Shown here: piece after piece, positions 1 to 13,004 of the stretch
How the letters are laid out: every line of letters begins with the position of its first letter
Numbering within the stretch: the stretch's first letter is position 1
Source: Ancylostoma caninum
Taxonomy: Eukaryota; Nematoda; Chromadorea; Rhabditida; Ancylostomatidae
DNA: 64,000 nt
NCBI GenBank assembly: GCA_037903475.1
Contig: JBAJFG010000479.1
Coordinates: 3,086,501 to 3,150,500 of the forward strand
Direction of reading: 5' to 3'
Position numbers and translations under genes: made by a program
The notes under the pieces: model-generated
What the model was told of the DNA's origin: nothing
Seen by the model: the letters and a program-made list of their open reading frames with translations, nothing else
Databases searched by the model: none

Positions 1-480
1 CAGCAATAAGATTTTCAGGCTAGAACAACATTTATTTTTAACCCACCACACAATAAGGAAGAATTATTGTGTCATTCTATTCTGAAAGAAGAAATACCTG
101 GAAGAGAACAAGTCCCGGGCCTAAATTTATCATTAGGATTGCCCAGGGTAACTGTATTAACACCCGTGCGTGGTGTTTGTGTGGGTTACCACGTTTACCC
201 TGGGTAATCTCAAAAATATATGCGACCCCCGATGCCCCAATAGATTTGGCATACCGATTATCTGTACTTAACAATGCCCAGAAATATCATAGAGATTACC
301 TATAATAAGCGTGTTAACGTTCCAAAATTTACCCTTCACCTGGCACCTACCTATCAACAGGTCAACTATATGTGACACTGTCCATACCCGGCTGCTACCC
401 GTGGGTATATGATTACCCATTCTTCCAATGATGCATCCGGGATGTAGACCTATTCATGGGTAATAATGGTAAACTCCATT
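1..480. repeat. Cluster of MITE family A copies
   Basis: One near-complete copy lies at about 126-225, with GATTGCCCAGGGTAAC at the left end and its inverse GTTTACCCTGGGTAATC at the right. Further degenerate half copies follow to 480, marked by GTGTTAACG, TTTACCCTTCACC and CATGGGTAATAA. The same ends recur at about ten other places in the window. No coding sequence is supported here. Confidence 0.65.
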
Positions 481-2815
481 GGTGAATTATTATAGCTTTT
501 ACATTTCTAACAGAAGGTAGCGAAAATCCTGGTAATTCTCCAGCATAATAGGGGATCTAGTTTATGCTTTTCGCCAGCGTCTAGTGGATGTTTCTTCACT
601 CGCTTGTCACTCCTAACTGGTTTTTTCTCTGTTGTGTTCACTCGGCTTTTACTCTGAAAAGTCGGCCTTCTCTCATATTCTCTTACACCCCGCCCCCTAT
701 ATCCACAAATAGTGGACCACGTTGCTTCCTGGGAAATTTCAAAACACAACGAGTAACAAGGCATGCTTCGCGGGCAATTTGACATGGAACGGTTTTTACA
801 CAATAATTGGCGATTGATGTCCTTGAACCATAACGCTTTTCTTGTTCATTGGCTGAAGTTCATAGCATGAGCTGGGCCGACGTCTATTAACATGAGATTC
901 AGTCGTTCCTCTGAACTTTGTTTTCCGGGAAGTTTCCGGGAAAAGTGGACAATTTTTGACCGAATTTCTTATTTTGGACTTTCTCCTGTCCATTTCCTCT
1001 CTTTCTTCTCCAGTTCTCCTTCCTTTTCTCTCACCATTCTTGTCCCTTTTTCTCTTTGTTCTCATATTCTTCTTCTTCTCGTCTCCCTCTTCATTGCAGA
1101 GCCTGGAGGGACTGGAATAAAATAGGAGTCGTTTAAATATGCAGGCGAAATGAATCACACTTTTTCTTTACTTTTCCTTTCTATTGACTTCACTGTGTTC
1201 ATTTAATAATGCTAGTAGCAAATAGTTGTGAAGAAACAGTATTCAGAGGTAGGTCTTCCATGAAAGCCGACAGTCTTCTTGACAACTGGCCAGGAACAGT
1301 TCACTGATGTGGGACCACCAAAATTGTAGATTTTTTTTTGGTTCGAGATGAAGTCGTTGGAATTTAACTCTGCCCTTGACTTATTTTTCACTTTTCTCTT
1401 TTTTTTCCTTTGTTTATAGTCACATTCTCCCTTGTTTCCTTCCTATTTCATTTCCTCACTCTGTTGCTGTTGAAAATGCTTGACTGCTCGATAGTGGAAT
1501 CATAAAAAAGGGCTTTGGCTTTATTAGTTGATTTAGGAACTGAAAAAGTGATTAGTTGAGACAATTCGGGGGCTATTTGTATCCCCGCACAAGAGGTAGG
1601 ACTCCCGAATTCGAAAGCATCTGTCGAAAATAAAATAATAGATAAAGAAAATGGGAACTTTTCTGGTTGGTGCGTCTTGAATCTACTGGTAAATGAATGT
1701 ACAAATGTTGAATAAATGATGATGACCTGATGATGTGACACGGATTGAAACAAATTTTATTTGTATCACAAGGGTCAATGCGAATGAAGACATTCCACCG
1801 TTATTTCAGTGTTTTTTTTTTGCTTGGTGCACCTTTAGTGTGTAAATAAATAAGTAAATAAATAAATAATGAGAAAAAATCAAAGAAAAAATAAAACCCT
1901 TTGTGTTTCATAATGTCCCTTATGTTTGTCCATTTGCACGTCTTCGGATTGAACCTACTTCAAAGAAACCCGCAATATTACGTAAACAAGGTCAACATTA
2001 GGTGTTATGACTCCCGAATGGACTCCATTTGTTCCGATGTTCCCTTAGGCATAAGATCAAAGGAGCCTAAGTACGATAAGAGTCAACTGTTTCTAGCCTG
2101 GTCCCTCTGACCACATGTTTCCTCCGTACATCCCATAGGTTTGCTGGAATCCTTCCGGAGACAGTTTTTTCTTTCTCTTCCGTTTCCTCCCATTGTGTCT
2201 ATTTAAAACATCCACCACTTCCTCTAATCTTTCTGCAAATCACCTTGCACTTCTAATCACCGTAGCGCATTCCTTCCAGGATGGCTTTCGTCCTGGATCA
2301 CATGCTTAGAGAACTTTTTTGCTGTTGTCCCAAGTGATTCCCTAGGAAGAAGGTGAGTGGAAGGAAACGGAGAAATGGTACTAGGAGAACATCCTGCTGA
2401 AAATGAAGCTAATGCCTATGAATAAAAGTATGAAAGGATGACTTTCCAAAAATTTTCTTCGAAAATCTCGTTTTCTCCTTTATCACTTTCACTTCAGGTC
2501 AGATTTAGATGTTTAGATCAATTTACAAAGTTATTGGATAAAAAATGTAAATTTAAAAGATGATCCATGTACGTAAAAAGATGATCCATGTTTGTATTTT
2601 TTTTCAATGTCTTTGCTTTTTTCCTCATTTAATCTTTTTCACTTGAATTTCTCTCTTGCAGGAAAACCATTGTCAACTGAACCTCAAAATTCGGGAGTGA
2701 AGTTTCGGTGAAAATAAAGTAGCAAAAAAAATCAGAAGAGAAAATTGTAAACCAATGAAGAGAGGGAAAATTATGTAACGATGCCGCCTTTGACTGCTAA
2801 GAAATCATTCATACA
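481..2815. other. No gene seen; intergenic
   Basis: There are only short overlapping reading frames without splice context or recognisable domains. A pyrimidine-rich strip lies at about 960-1090 and an AAAT microsatellite at about 1845-1871. Confidence 0.5.
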
Positions 2816-3082
2816 ATGGACGTCAATGGCGGTGGCCCATGCACGGCCTCGAGAAAAACGCCGCGCGACCGCGCCGCGCGCGCCATAACCGGTGCCTTCT
2901 GCTGCTTTTATGCTATTTCTAGCAACTTTTCTGCCCATTTTGAGGATTTTCGACCGAATCGGGAAGAAAAGCGCCTAGAAATAGCATTCGGGCCGCAGAC
3001 GACACCGGTCCTGGTGCCCGCGGCGCGGTCGCGCAGCGTCCTTCTCGAGGCCGCGGATGGGCCAGCGTCATTGACGTCCACT
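2816..3082. repeat. GC-rich fold-back element, copy 1
   Basis: The two ends are long inverted repeats. GGACGTCAATGGCGGTGGCC at the left faces its near-perfect complement at the right, and the match continues through CGCGCGACCGCGCCGCG into a central AT-richer part with GCTATTTCTAG. GC content is far above the flanks. A second copy lies at 21720-21985. No transposase is encoded, so this is a non-autonomous fold-back/MITE. The short frames on both strands follow from the inverted symmetry and are not genes. Confidence 0.85.
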
Positions 3083-3582
3083 GTACGTACGTACGAATTT
3101 CCGTTTCCCATATGCTAGGAGATTCTCGAATCTAGCAATAAATGCCGAGTTTTTGTGTATTATTTTGTTTAATTGTTTGTCTGTTCTCACACATATTTAT
3201 GTACATATTTGTTTATTGATTAACATACCACATAAGAATAGTAAATAGGAAAAAATCGAGGTCGAAACCTTCAAAAACACATATCTCAGGAAAGATTGTG
3301 ATCGATCTTTGGGTTGATCAAAAGAAACTGGTAAAACTAGATTAATATCAAAACAGTGCAGGGATCACACTGATATCATGCTTCTTTCACGACAGTTACA
3401 GCGAATTCATCCTATTCATCGTCCTTGTGAACATATTTAGGCCAAGCTCTGTACCAGGCCTATTGTTTGTCTAGTGAAATGTGGTACCATTGCACTGAAC
3501 CCCCCCCCCCTTCCGTAAATTGACATGTTTAGGGTTTTCAGAGGGTGCGAGCTCATTATTTTTAGTTATATTTCCATTCTTA
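3083..3582. other. No gene seen; intergenic with a poly-C tract
   Basis: AT-rich sequence. A run of about 10 C lies at 3500. Nothing else is supported. Confidence 0.5.
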
Positions 3583-3862
3583 TTAAATGATGACTTTGAG
3601 AACTCGAGGAGGTCGAGACTTCACGCATCTCACCGGCTCACCTTTCTCTTGGGCAAAATTCGTTAACCCTAACCTCACCACCCCGTGTGTGGATTCGTCA
3701 CCTGCCATCAGATCGTATCTCTGACATGCCGATGTGTGAACGATGTGCGTGTATTTGTAGTGGCGGCCTAATTTTTGGCAGTAAAAACGCAGCGCCGCCG
3801 TCAGTGACATTTGCTCACCTTTTGCCAATCCACTCCTTCAGCCCATTGTCATTTGATATTTC

Positions 3863-4090
3863 TCAAAATCGCGTCGGTCGGGAGATGACAAGCAGCCAGA
3901 TCATGACCGGCGCGGCGCCCATAATGACATTATTGTGGGTAGTCGCCGAGCCGCAAAAAGCGCCAAGCCGGCCGGCGATAGCCGCCGCTTGCGCTCTGGC
4001 TTTATTCCACGTTAGGTTGCTTTCATTTGGGTCTTCAGCGTTGTTTTGTGGTGAAATTTGAAATTTCGTTAACCTGTTAAGTCCCGCCAT
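3863..4090 (-). other. Possible coding exon, unresolved
   Basis: GC content rises sharply at 3870-4060, and long frames are open on both strands. The minus-strand frame is alanine-rich with a hydrophobic stretch near its end (VIMGAAPVMIWLLVIS); a plus-strand frame covers the same bases. No family is recognised, no consensus splice site fixes the ends, and no neighbouring exon joins it in phase. It could be an exon, a promoter CpG-like island or a GC-rich repeat. Confidence 0.2.
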
Positions 4091-4364
4091 GCGTCAGTCC
4101 TTCAATTTCTTACTTATAATGCCCAACCTTGATTTGTTGTGCATGGTTTACGTTACATTTACGTTTACATGGTTATTGCTAAGTCGCTTAAGTGTTAATA
4201 ATGTATTATCACAGTAGTAACAATCAAAGAATCTCTTTCCGAGGAACTCTCCTATGATCTAGCCTGAATCCACAGCTCTTTCTGAACTAAAGAGATAAAC
4301 TTCGTCCATATCCCTTCCTAAGCGTTGATTGTAAAAATCCACTAAATTCAGGAGTAGTTCCCAG

Positions 4365-4399
<35 letters not shown>

Positions 4400-4680
4400 C
4401 TGAGTGCACCTCAAGATGGTGTGCCATGCATTACAGAGAATTCGCAATACACAATTCATGAACCTTCAGATTTGTTGGTTTTGGCGGTAGTTCTCGGAAT
4501 TGTTGAAGGTTTGACAGGGGCATTCACGTCCTTTTTTTAAAATATTTACTAGCTTGTTAGGCTTGGAACTCGATATATTACACATTTTTTAAATCTCATC
4601 TTGGTTGTCTTAGAAGATCATTTTGATACACGCCATGATCATCTCATACACAAACTGCCTTCAAGGATCATGTAATTGGC
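4091..4680. repeat. Intergenic with TTTA microsatellite
   Basis: An uninterrupted (TTTA)n run lies at about 4365-4399. No gene is seen. Confidence 0.6.
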
Positions 4681-4883
4681 TTAATAAAAGAACATTTCAC
4701 GCGCAGGTGTCGTGCAAAATGGTTGTCGCTGAAGCGCGCTTCCCCCCGACGAAAACTCGCGAAAAATCAATAAATCAGCAACCACACCGTGTAAAATGGC
4801 GGTCAGATTCGTGATCAGCGTGGTGAAAAACCCTGGTATGCCCATTCCGATCAGGATTGGTGCTAAGCTAAGGAAAATCGATA

Positions 4884-4918
4884 GAATCGATCGATAAATC
4901 GATATCCGGATCGATACC
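4884..4918. other. Clustered ATCGAT palindromes
   Basis: Within about 35 bp the hexamer ATCGAT occurs five times in overlapping palindromic context, followed by TCCGGATCGATACC. Such TATCGATA-like clusters are binding sites for DREF-type factors in insects. Whether they act here is unknown, and no gene start is placed nearby. Confidence 0.35.
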
Positions 4919-4925
4919 ATCCGGT

Positions 4926-7080
4926 GAGTAAGGTCCTAGGCCCTCCGCCCTATTCGGATGCTGTCCAATGTTTCCGATCCACTTTCTTCACCACTTTGCT
5001 TGCAGATGCATTCCTATATTTTGAATTTGGCGCCCACGCGCGCCGCCCAGATTTTTGAAAAAAGTGTCGTAAGCGTTTCTATTTTTTTTAGCAAATATTC
5101 TTGATAGGGAAGGATGTGCTTTGTATAAAAGGAAGTGTCAGATACACCCACACTAGCCAGCCACGGGTCTTTCAGCATGCAATTCGCTTACAGAAATTGT
5201 TGGAGCTTCGGCATGCAGGTATGCTGGCTAGCCCTGCGGATTCAACATGTTGGGTAGCCAACCTGACCAGAACAAAGAAAAACAAACAAACAAACAAACA
5301 AAAAATTATCCTGATATTTTAGTAGTATTGATATGCTTCTCCTCAAATGTTGAGGCTAAAATGGGATTCCAGCAGTTCTTCAAGAAATCCCTTATTATTT
5401 CCGCGTGGAGTTCCTGAAACGATTCCGATTTAAGGTGGTGCCTTTAGATTCATGGCCAGTTTTTTGCTTTTTTTCACCACTACTTAGGGAGAAAAAAGAT
5501 CTGAATGATTGAGAAAACTTTCAGTTAAATGCAAACTTTTTTTGTTTCTCAACTTTGCTTGCTGTAGCGTAGGCCCGTTCTGAGAGAAATCTTGGAAAAT
5601 AAGTCAAAAACTATCATTTCGCCTAGTGAAATGATCTGGTTTTCAGGGAAAATCAAGATTTATCCTGTTGTTTTTTGTAATTCCGGTTTTTTTCAATCCC
5701 TTTTTAGAAATTTCGGGATAGTTTTGACACTGCAAATAACGACCACTGTTCTGGAACAACCAATCTTTTGTCCCATGTAAAATGAAGTCCCTGATTGAAC
5801 CGAGGTTAAGTGGGCTGATAGCGCCTGTCCTTGAACGAAGAGTGGAGAGTCAGGAGCGAATCCAGGACTTCTCGTTTATCGCAAAAACCCTTTGAAAGTA
5901 GGACTTCTGGAACATCCAAATAAAGAGCGAGACGTCACTAAAAAAGACGTTCGCATGTATTGATTTTCACGAAATACTCAGCATTTCAAGTACCCCTTCA
6001 AGGGCACTCATCCTGCATATGCGCCACTTTTTCGCAGCTGAACTCTCTAGGACAACACCCCTCGTCAAATTGACCGCCTAATGTTCTTAAAAAGTCAGAT
6101 CCAGTGGCGGTTAGAATTGCTTTGGCTTTAAATTACCCGAAAAAAGCTGGATATATGAGAAATGGGGGGAGTTGAGGCAGGTGGCTGGGAGAAGCAGAGG
6201 AATTTCAAGGGAGCTGGAATTTTTAGGAGCGATGTTAGGCGTTCTCCATGGTTTTGATTGATATCCAATTCCTTCTGTGGAAGAATCCTACTCTATATCT
6301 TATCATAAATTGTTTTGACCTCCTATTCTTGATCACTGAACCTGATTAATTTGAAGTATTCAATCCAATTCTGTACATACAAGCGGACTCATAAGTAGGC
6401 GGGCTAACTAGTCTCCACCCAAGAACGCTGTTGACTATCCCATTACCTACTGAAATCCTCTTTTTTTTTAAGCAGAAATAGCTGCGAATTGTGCCGGGGA
6501 CCAGTTCTCGCTTCTCGATGTCTAGTAATTTTCAGATTTTTTTGGCCAGAATTCTCGTTTGCTGCCCTTATTATTGTAATTTGTCATGCAGCTTTTCATT
6601 TCTTCGGATTCATCATTTCTAAGCTGTAGATGTGATCAACAATGGAACTCTCTGACAAGCGGGGCGGGGGATGGGGGAGATAGAAGAAAGTTGTGATCCG
6701 GAAGAAGCCACTTGTGTGGCGAGAATCCAGATTTTTGAAACTGAAATTGACATGGAACTAATTATAGAACTGGTTGGTAAAATCAATTCAAAAAATAATG
6801 GAGTAGGTAAGGAAGAGAAATGAGGAAAAGGAATTGATTGACTGGAAAGATGACGAGCCGTTCCGTTTTTATGAATATCTCTAATCTATATTTTTTGTTT
6901 TTTTTAAAATTTTTTTCGTTTTATGTATCTAAGACCTAGGAAGGTTGCATGGGGCGTAAACGTCCCAATTGCTGTCCCAGATAACTCTGCGACACTATGT
7001 TGAATGTTTTTAAATGAAGCATTTTTGATTAGCATCGGTTCTGAATTGTTGGCTCCATTTTAAAGGGTCCCATACCGGCA
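4926..7080. other. No gene seen; intergenic
   Basis: Only short non-conserved frames occur. A (CAAA)n microsatellite lies at about 5278-5302. Nothing else is supported. Confidence 0.5.
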
Positions 7081-7800
7081 AAATATTGCCGCTGCCATAA
7101 ATTTGCCAACCCTTGGTTTCGTACAACGAGATTCTGGCACGAAAACTCACCAATATAGTAGATAATAATCAGTGCGTCAGTGCCTCGAAACGCATTCCTA
7201 AACCGCAATGCATCACTGAGATTGTCTACGGTTAATGTCCCTGGGTTCACCCTGCAGGTAATAACACGGTTACCCCGGGTAATCCTAATGATGCATGCCT
7301 TCATATGTCTCAGATGCGTCATTGGAAGGTTGGGTGATCCCATATCTGCCTTTGATATACATATGTGTCTGTGAATGTGGTTACCCTTGGCTAGCACCCT
7401 AGCATAATCAAGGCCCCATATGGGTAAACATGTCTGTGGGCGCTAGGTATAGGGTAAACTTGGGTATGTTGACACGTTTATCATAGGTAATCTAAGTGAT
7501 GCAACCGGTTCCGGAGCTTCCAGGCCTCGAGTGCATCATTGGAAGTATGGGTGATCTCATTTCCTTAGGGTATGACTGCCCATGGGTAGCTGCTGGATAT
7601 ACACAACGCTTCATATGGGTAAACACGTCGATGGTTGTTAGGTACTTTTTTACCACGGGTAATCTAAATGATGCTGTGCAGAAAGTTCTGAGGTAGCACC
7701 ATTGAGATTACCTAGGGAACGTGTTAACACCACAAAAATTTATCCTGACACTGACATCAACAAGTTTACCTTGGGTAATCTCAGTGATGCATCCAGGTGG
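7081..7800. repeat. Tandem cluster of MITE family A fragments
   Basis: At least four copies of the family A end motif occur in both orientations, each next to GATGCAT: GGTTACCCCGGGTAATCC near 7270, TTTATCATAGGTAATCTAAG near 7480, TTTACCACGGGTAATCTAA near 7650 and GTTTACCTTGGGTAATCTCA near 7765. This looks like repeated nested insertion, or local duplication of one element. Confidence 0.65.
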
Positions 7801-8131
7801 CTCTAGTAGCCATCAGCGTTTGCCGTACTGGAATTCGAAACTACAGTGGAAGAGGCGTGGCCGCCTGGAGGGAGTCAGTTCTGTTCCGAGTTACTGGTTT
7901 GCTAACTGCTACTGCAGCGAATTACTTTGAAACCTGCTGGAAGTCCATTGCTAATTGGAATTCATTCGGGTAACGTCTTCTTAGCACTTAAACGCTAAAT
8001 CATTTCTCCGCCTCTGTAACAAAACCGGAATTTTCCGCCTAACTCATTTGTATGAATACCTCAGTTCGCAGCGCTTTTATGCAGTTTTATGCAGTTCTAC
8101 CGTTAAGTACAAGTTGATTTGAAGTAGTTAC

Positions 8132-8393
8132 CAGCCGTCGTCGTCTGCACCTCCTCGCCATCGATTCCTCCACGACGTTTTTGCGCGAGGTCGAAGCCGA
8201 ACGAAGACGTTTTGCTGCTTTGTCGTAGTTCCACTTTTGCCTTTGTCTCAGGTGTCGGGCGGTCGCGCGGCGCGACGAGCGGCGAGTTCTCGTCGTCACT
8301 CGCTGGGATGAGTTTGCCCTGATTTCCACTCTGATTTCCTTCTGATTGACCGGTCCGCTTTAATCCTCCTTGTCGCGCTGCGCTACGTACCAT
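8132..8393 (-). CDS. Candidate first coding exon, unidentified gene
   Basis: A minus-strand frame starts at ATG 8393-8391 and stays open for 87 codons to a plausible donor (GGCTG|gtaactac at 8132/8131). It would end in phase 1. The predicted peptide is hydrophilic and low-complexity, rich in S, G, Q, K and R (it begins MVRSAARQGGLKRTGQ), and has no membrane segment. GC content is higher than in the flanks, as in the proven exons elsewhere in the window. No downstream exon was found that joins it in phase, and I do not recognise a family. It could be the disordered start of a gene running left, or a non-coding GC-rich island. Confidence 0.35.
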
Positions 8394-11300
8394 TGCGCAA
8401 TTCGTTAATGGGGTTGTGGTTGTACCCGCGGACCGGTCCGTGTGTCCGGCGGCTCTCGCTGTAGTATTATAGTATTATAGCAATTATCACATATACTTGT
8501 GTTTTTGGGAACTTTTTGTCTGTCTGCCGTTGATAACTCAAGGATTGTATCTCAGTACGCAGTTATAGAGATTTTCATCAATTTTTTTCTAGATATTTTT
8601 CTCCTTCTTCTCTATTCTTCCTGTCAAGTTGGTCTGGTGTTGTTTGACACGCCTCATTTGTCGTATCGTCAATAAAAAATTATCCATAACTCAATACGCA
8701 GTTCCATATGAGATGGCTCCGACTGTAGCTTTACCCAGGCGTCTAGAGAAAGAGAGTCCGTTAGGCCCTTCTCCTGCCACTAATCCTCTTCCAAAAATGG
8801 CTAGAAATTTTCTCTTCATCCTCTTACAGTTATCCATGTCTTTCTATGTCCAGGCACCTTGGAAGAGGACTGAAAGTAGTGAGTTTCACCAGCCGAGACA
8901 CACACGGAATTCAGGCCTTTCGCCTTGGTGTCCTTTCTCCCTTCTCATCGCTCGAAAGTGAGCCTCACCCTAGTCAGAGCCTCACACCATGGTTATCTTG
9001 GTTATGGACAATACAGAGTTCGCTGAGGGTCCTGTTCGGCCTTAACTATGTCTCGGTGGTGCAAGCTCCGAATGCAGTTAGCCTAGCGGACTTGATTAGT
9101 GTTTACATTCCAGAGAGGGAGGGCATCGTGATAGTTGGAGGAGCAACACTTTCCAAGTTTTGGTCCCAGAATTTCTATCCCTATTATTATAAAACAAAAC
9201 CAAAAAAAAAACTAGAAATACCTAACAAATCCCAACTCAACAATATGGTAAAAATACTACTTTTATAATTTAACATAAATATTCTACCAACAAAAATTAA
9301 TAAAACAAAATAATAATAATTATAATTGTGTTGTTTGTGCTTTTGTTCGTGTGTCCTATCAGATGGTTTTTAGTTTTTTTTTTTAAACCGGTTTTGCTTG
9401 ATTGATTTCGCTTGCCATGGAATTACTTTTTTGTATAAGGAACAAGAGTGTATCTAAAAACAAATAAATAAATATATACATCTTTAGTAGCATTTCGATC
9501 CCGGCTTCTTTGTATTATCGTATTGCTTTAGTATTTGTTTGAGTGCTTCAGATATGATTTGGTTTCTGAAATAATTCGGCCACCAGAACCCATTTTGATA
9601 ACGACCACATTGATGATGATGTAGGCGATGTCTCACTTCAAAATCGTTTTATTAGATTTTTATAGGAGAAGAATTTTCAGTAGTTGCTGGTCGCAACTCA
9701 CTATACGTCATTTTTCACAATTTATGAGAACTTTGCTTTTGAGCCTCTTCTTCTGTGGAGTGTCCGGAATGTCCACTGGGACAACTGCCACAAGAATATG
9801 CCGCTAGTGATCGCTATTTTTGCCACCTAGCGCCTCGTTCCCTTTCTATCGCTTGCATCTTGAGTATGAGACCTCTCTACCTCAACATCCACGACCGAGT
9901 AATGCATAGGATATTAGTGAATTCGGAAATTCGATTTTAAATAAGTTGAAATTTCGGCTTTCAAAAAAAAAAAAGAATGCGAAGTACAGCACTTGAGGAG
10001 TGATAAGAAGGCATGTACGACCCTCTACCTTTCAACATTAGAATTTTTTCGGTTGGGTTTTGAATTGATAATCAAATTAACTAGTTATTTTACTTCTATT
10101 CGTTCTTATGTATAGCACACTGCCGGGGTTCTCTGCAAAAAAAATCTGGTTCTCTAAATGAAAAAAGTAAAGAATAGTAAAATACGAACTTAAAAACTTG
10201 AACTTAAAAATTATAACGTTGAGGAAGCAAGTGAAGTCTGCTTAGCGTGCGAGTTTTCTATTCGCTTTTTCTTGCCCTCTCGCTTCTCTTTTCTTTTTAT
10301 GTACTAACTGGCTCTGACACAATTAGTAGACGTAATGGACAAAAGTGTTTGACTCTGCCACTGCTCTTCCCTGTACAATCCCTTCCGTTTTAAGATACTC
10401 CATAGCTGTCACGCACATTCCAATTCAGAAATCTGCCCGAATTTAACGACATTTGGCCGTTAGCTCGAAAACCTGCTTGTGTACGGCATTCAACTGCTAA
10501 GCCTCGGCGTATATTTACTCTAATTTACCTATCTGCTAATCGGGCATTATACTTGTTTTCCTCAAGGCTCATTCTGTTGTCTGGCTTGTTTTCATCGCCT
10601 CTTCATCAGCAGTGGGACATCGTTGTCCACTATTTGCAGTTAGGTCTTACGATCAAACCGCACTGGGAAATAAAAACGGATCAAATGACACCATGTTATG
10701 TACTGCTCCTGTGAGGTCCTCTATGTACAGTACCAACGCACGCTAGGAACTGCAAAATTTCGCTGGATTCGCAGGATTCGCGAGAATCGCAAGAATTCCA
10801 TATCGCATAACTTTCTCTAAATTGGATATTCCAAGAAGATATGAACATACTCATGTTTGGCGGACGGCTCCCTATCCAGTCATCTCCAGTCCTCTTCCCT
10901 TCAAGTTTCCGGTCGTCGCCAATAATTCAGCATTTTCATTAACTACGCTGACCTCGCACCTAATTAACTGGTGGAAAACGCTCATATTTTTGTCTCTGAG
11001 ACTTAAAAACAACTTCTAAAAAGTGTATATGTGTGGAAGGATTCCTGGACGTTCGATGTGATATTCTAAGTTTCTCGTTCATACAGAGGGCTTACTTTAC
11101 CGCAGCAACTATGATAATTGCTGCTTCAAAACGTGTTAAGGTTTTTAGGTGGTTGGCAACATTGTTTGGAATAAAAATAATTTTTCAACCTTTAACACTA
11201 TGAGTTTTAGGTTTTGTTTACTTTTTAATTTACAAATGGGGGATTGACGAGTTTTTCAAGCAGAACGCTGAATAGCTTACCGTCATCGTCTTTATCATAA

Positions 11301-13004
11301 CTTCTCATCGCTGGCTGTGGTGAGCTTTCTGTTCTTAATTCAAGTTTCATCATCATCATTTATCATCATCATCATTTATTTTGTCAATAACCGAATATCC
11401 ACATACATGCTGTAGAGAACGAGGTGAATAATAACAATTATTGACTTAGTTAAAGGTCAGTTATCCAGTTAGAAGGCGTTGCGCGAAGAAGCTACCCCGA
11501 TCTAAGGTCCAGCGAGCCCAGGTGCGAAGGCTAGCTGGAAACGTCCCAGGAGTTTCGTTGTATAAACGAACTAACCTTGACACTCGAACTTTTCGATGAC
11601 AAACAGCGAAGCATTCAAATATTGTAGTGTTGACTCGAGCGTTGTCGTGTTGAATTCACTTTCGTTCTGAATACGCACGCGAAAAATTTTCGCTCGCATT
11701 TTCCATAGTACTACGAACCGCTCGGTGAATGGGTTACGAGTTTCTGTTTATACTAGTTCCAGCTCCTCGGTATGTGGAGAAGCTCCTCTGAGTGCAGGGC
11801 GTTCTATGAGGTGGCGTGATGCTTATTTCGCTTAGTCTTGTTGATCATTCGTTTCTTAAGACGCTGTAGACGATTAAAATGACGTCATATTCCTTTTCCA
11901 CCGTTGTTAATTGTCTTTGCATACTCTTCAAATCCTGGATGAAGTGTGGTAAATGATTGCCCACAAGAAAAGACTCGAAAGGAAGAGCAGACCCGCTTAT
12001 ACCCGTGGAGAGTTAATGGCAAGCGTTGCAAAAGTATCACTTCCTCCTTTGGATTTCCTTTGTTGTGGAACTCTATGTATGCGCGAAGTATCGCTACTTG
12101 GGAATGAAGTCGAGTTCCGGTTGTATGTTGCAGCTTCTTTTGAATTACTTACTTCCTTGTCCTCTCAGTCAATGCCACTAACTTTTTCTTGCTACTCTTC
12201 TGTCTTTTGTTTCGCTTTGCTTCCAGTTGCTTTGTAGTGAGAGGCAGACATCATTACTTTGCACAATTACTAGAAATTGGTGCTATAGTACATTTGGCTC
12301 ATTCCAGGGATGAAGAAAGATGAAGATTCCAGGGAGCTGGCCAAATAGAGGCACTATCTCCTTTTATGGCTGTATTATGCAGTTTTAACACGGTAGTCAC
12401 TGTTGCTTGTAGTGGTCATGGTGTATATATTTAGAGAGCGTTCATTGAGAGCTATCTAATGGCAATGAAAAAGCTAAGTAATAGAAATTTCCTTCAGTAT
12501 TCAGTATTCGTCATTTCTTAGTTTTCAAAAAGTAATAGTGACATCTGTCGAAATAGCGTTGTTCGTACAAGGTCCCTGCGCAATACATATTGCCTACAGC
12601 ACACATAGCTCTATCACTGATCGTTGTAGGTACGTAAAATACTTCACAACATAAACAGATTCTCACTGTTCTTCTCGAAAATAATTTTCCCAATGAGTAT
12701 AAGAAATTAATTATATCGTGCATCCACTTGGCACCGCAAAACAAGTACATGGTTCCTACAAAATTTGTTCGATTGCACAAATGTGTTCCTATAGTCCAGT
12801 CCGTGGGATATATTCTCACTGGTGATTCCGCGCCCTTAACCAGTCAAGATATTGTAGGCTCTAGACGCAGAGAGAAGCCACGCCCATTCTTCCGTGTCTG
12901 TGCTCTTGCCATTTGCATTAATTGTGATGTGACGAGTTTTTGCACTCGCATGAACAAGAAAAACAAAATTTAAGCATTAGGTAGAATTTTCAGCGTTATC
13001 CTCT
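8394..13004. other. No gene supported; intergenic
   Basis: Overlapping frames at 8629-9268 lack splice sites or recognisable domains. AT-rich blocks lie at 9190-9480 and CAT triplets at about 11345-11380. A short direct repetition of GGATTCGC-type words occurs at 10760-10795. Regulatory elements of the downstream WASP gene could lie here, but none can be named. Confidence 0.45.
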
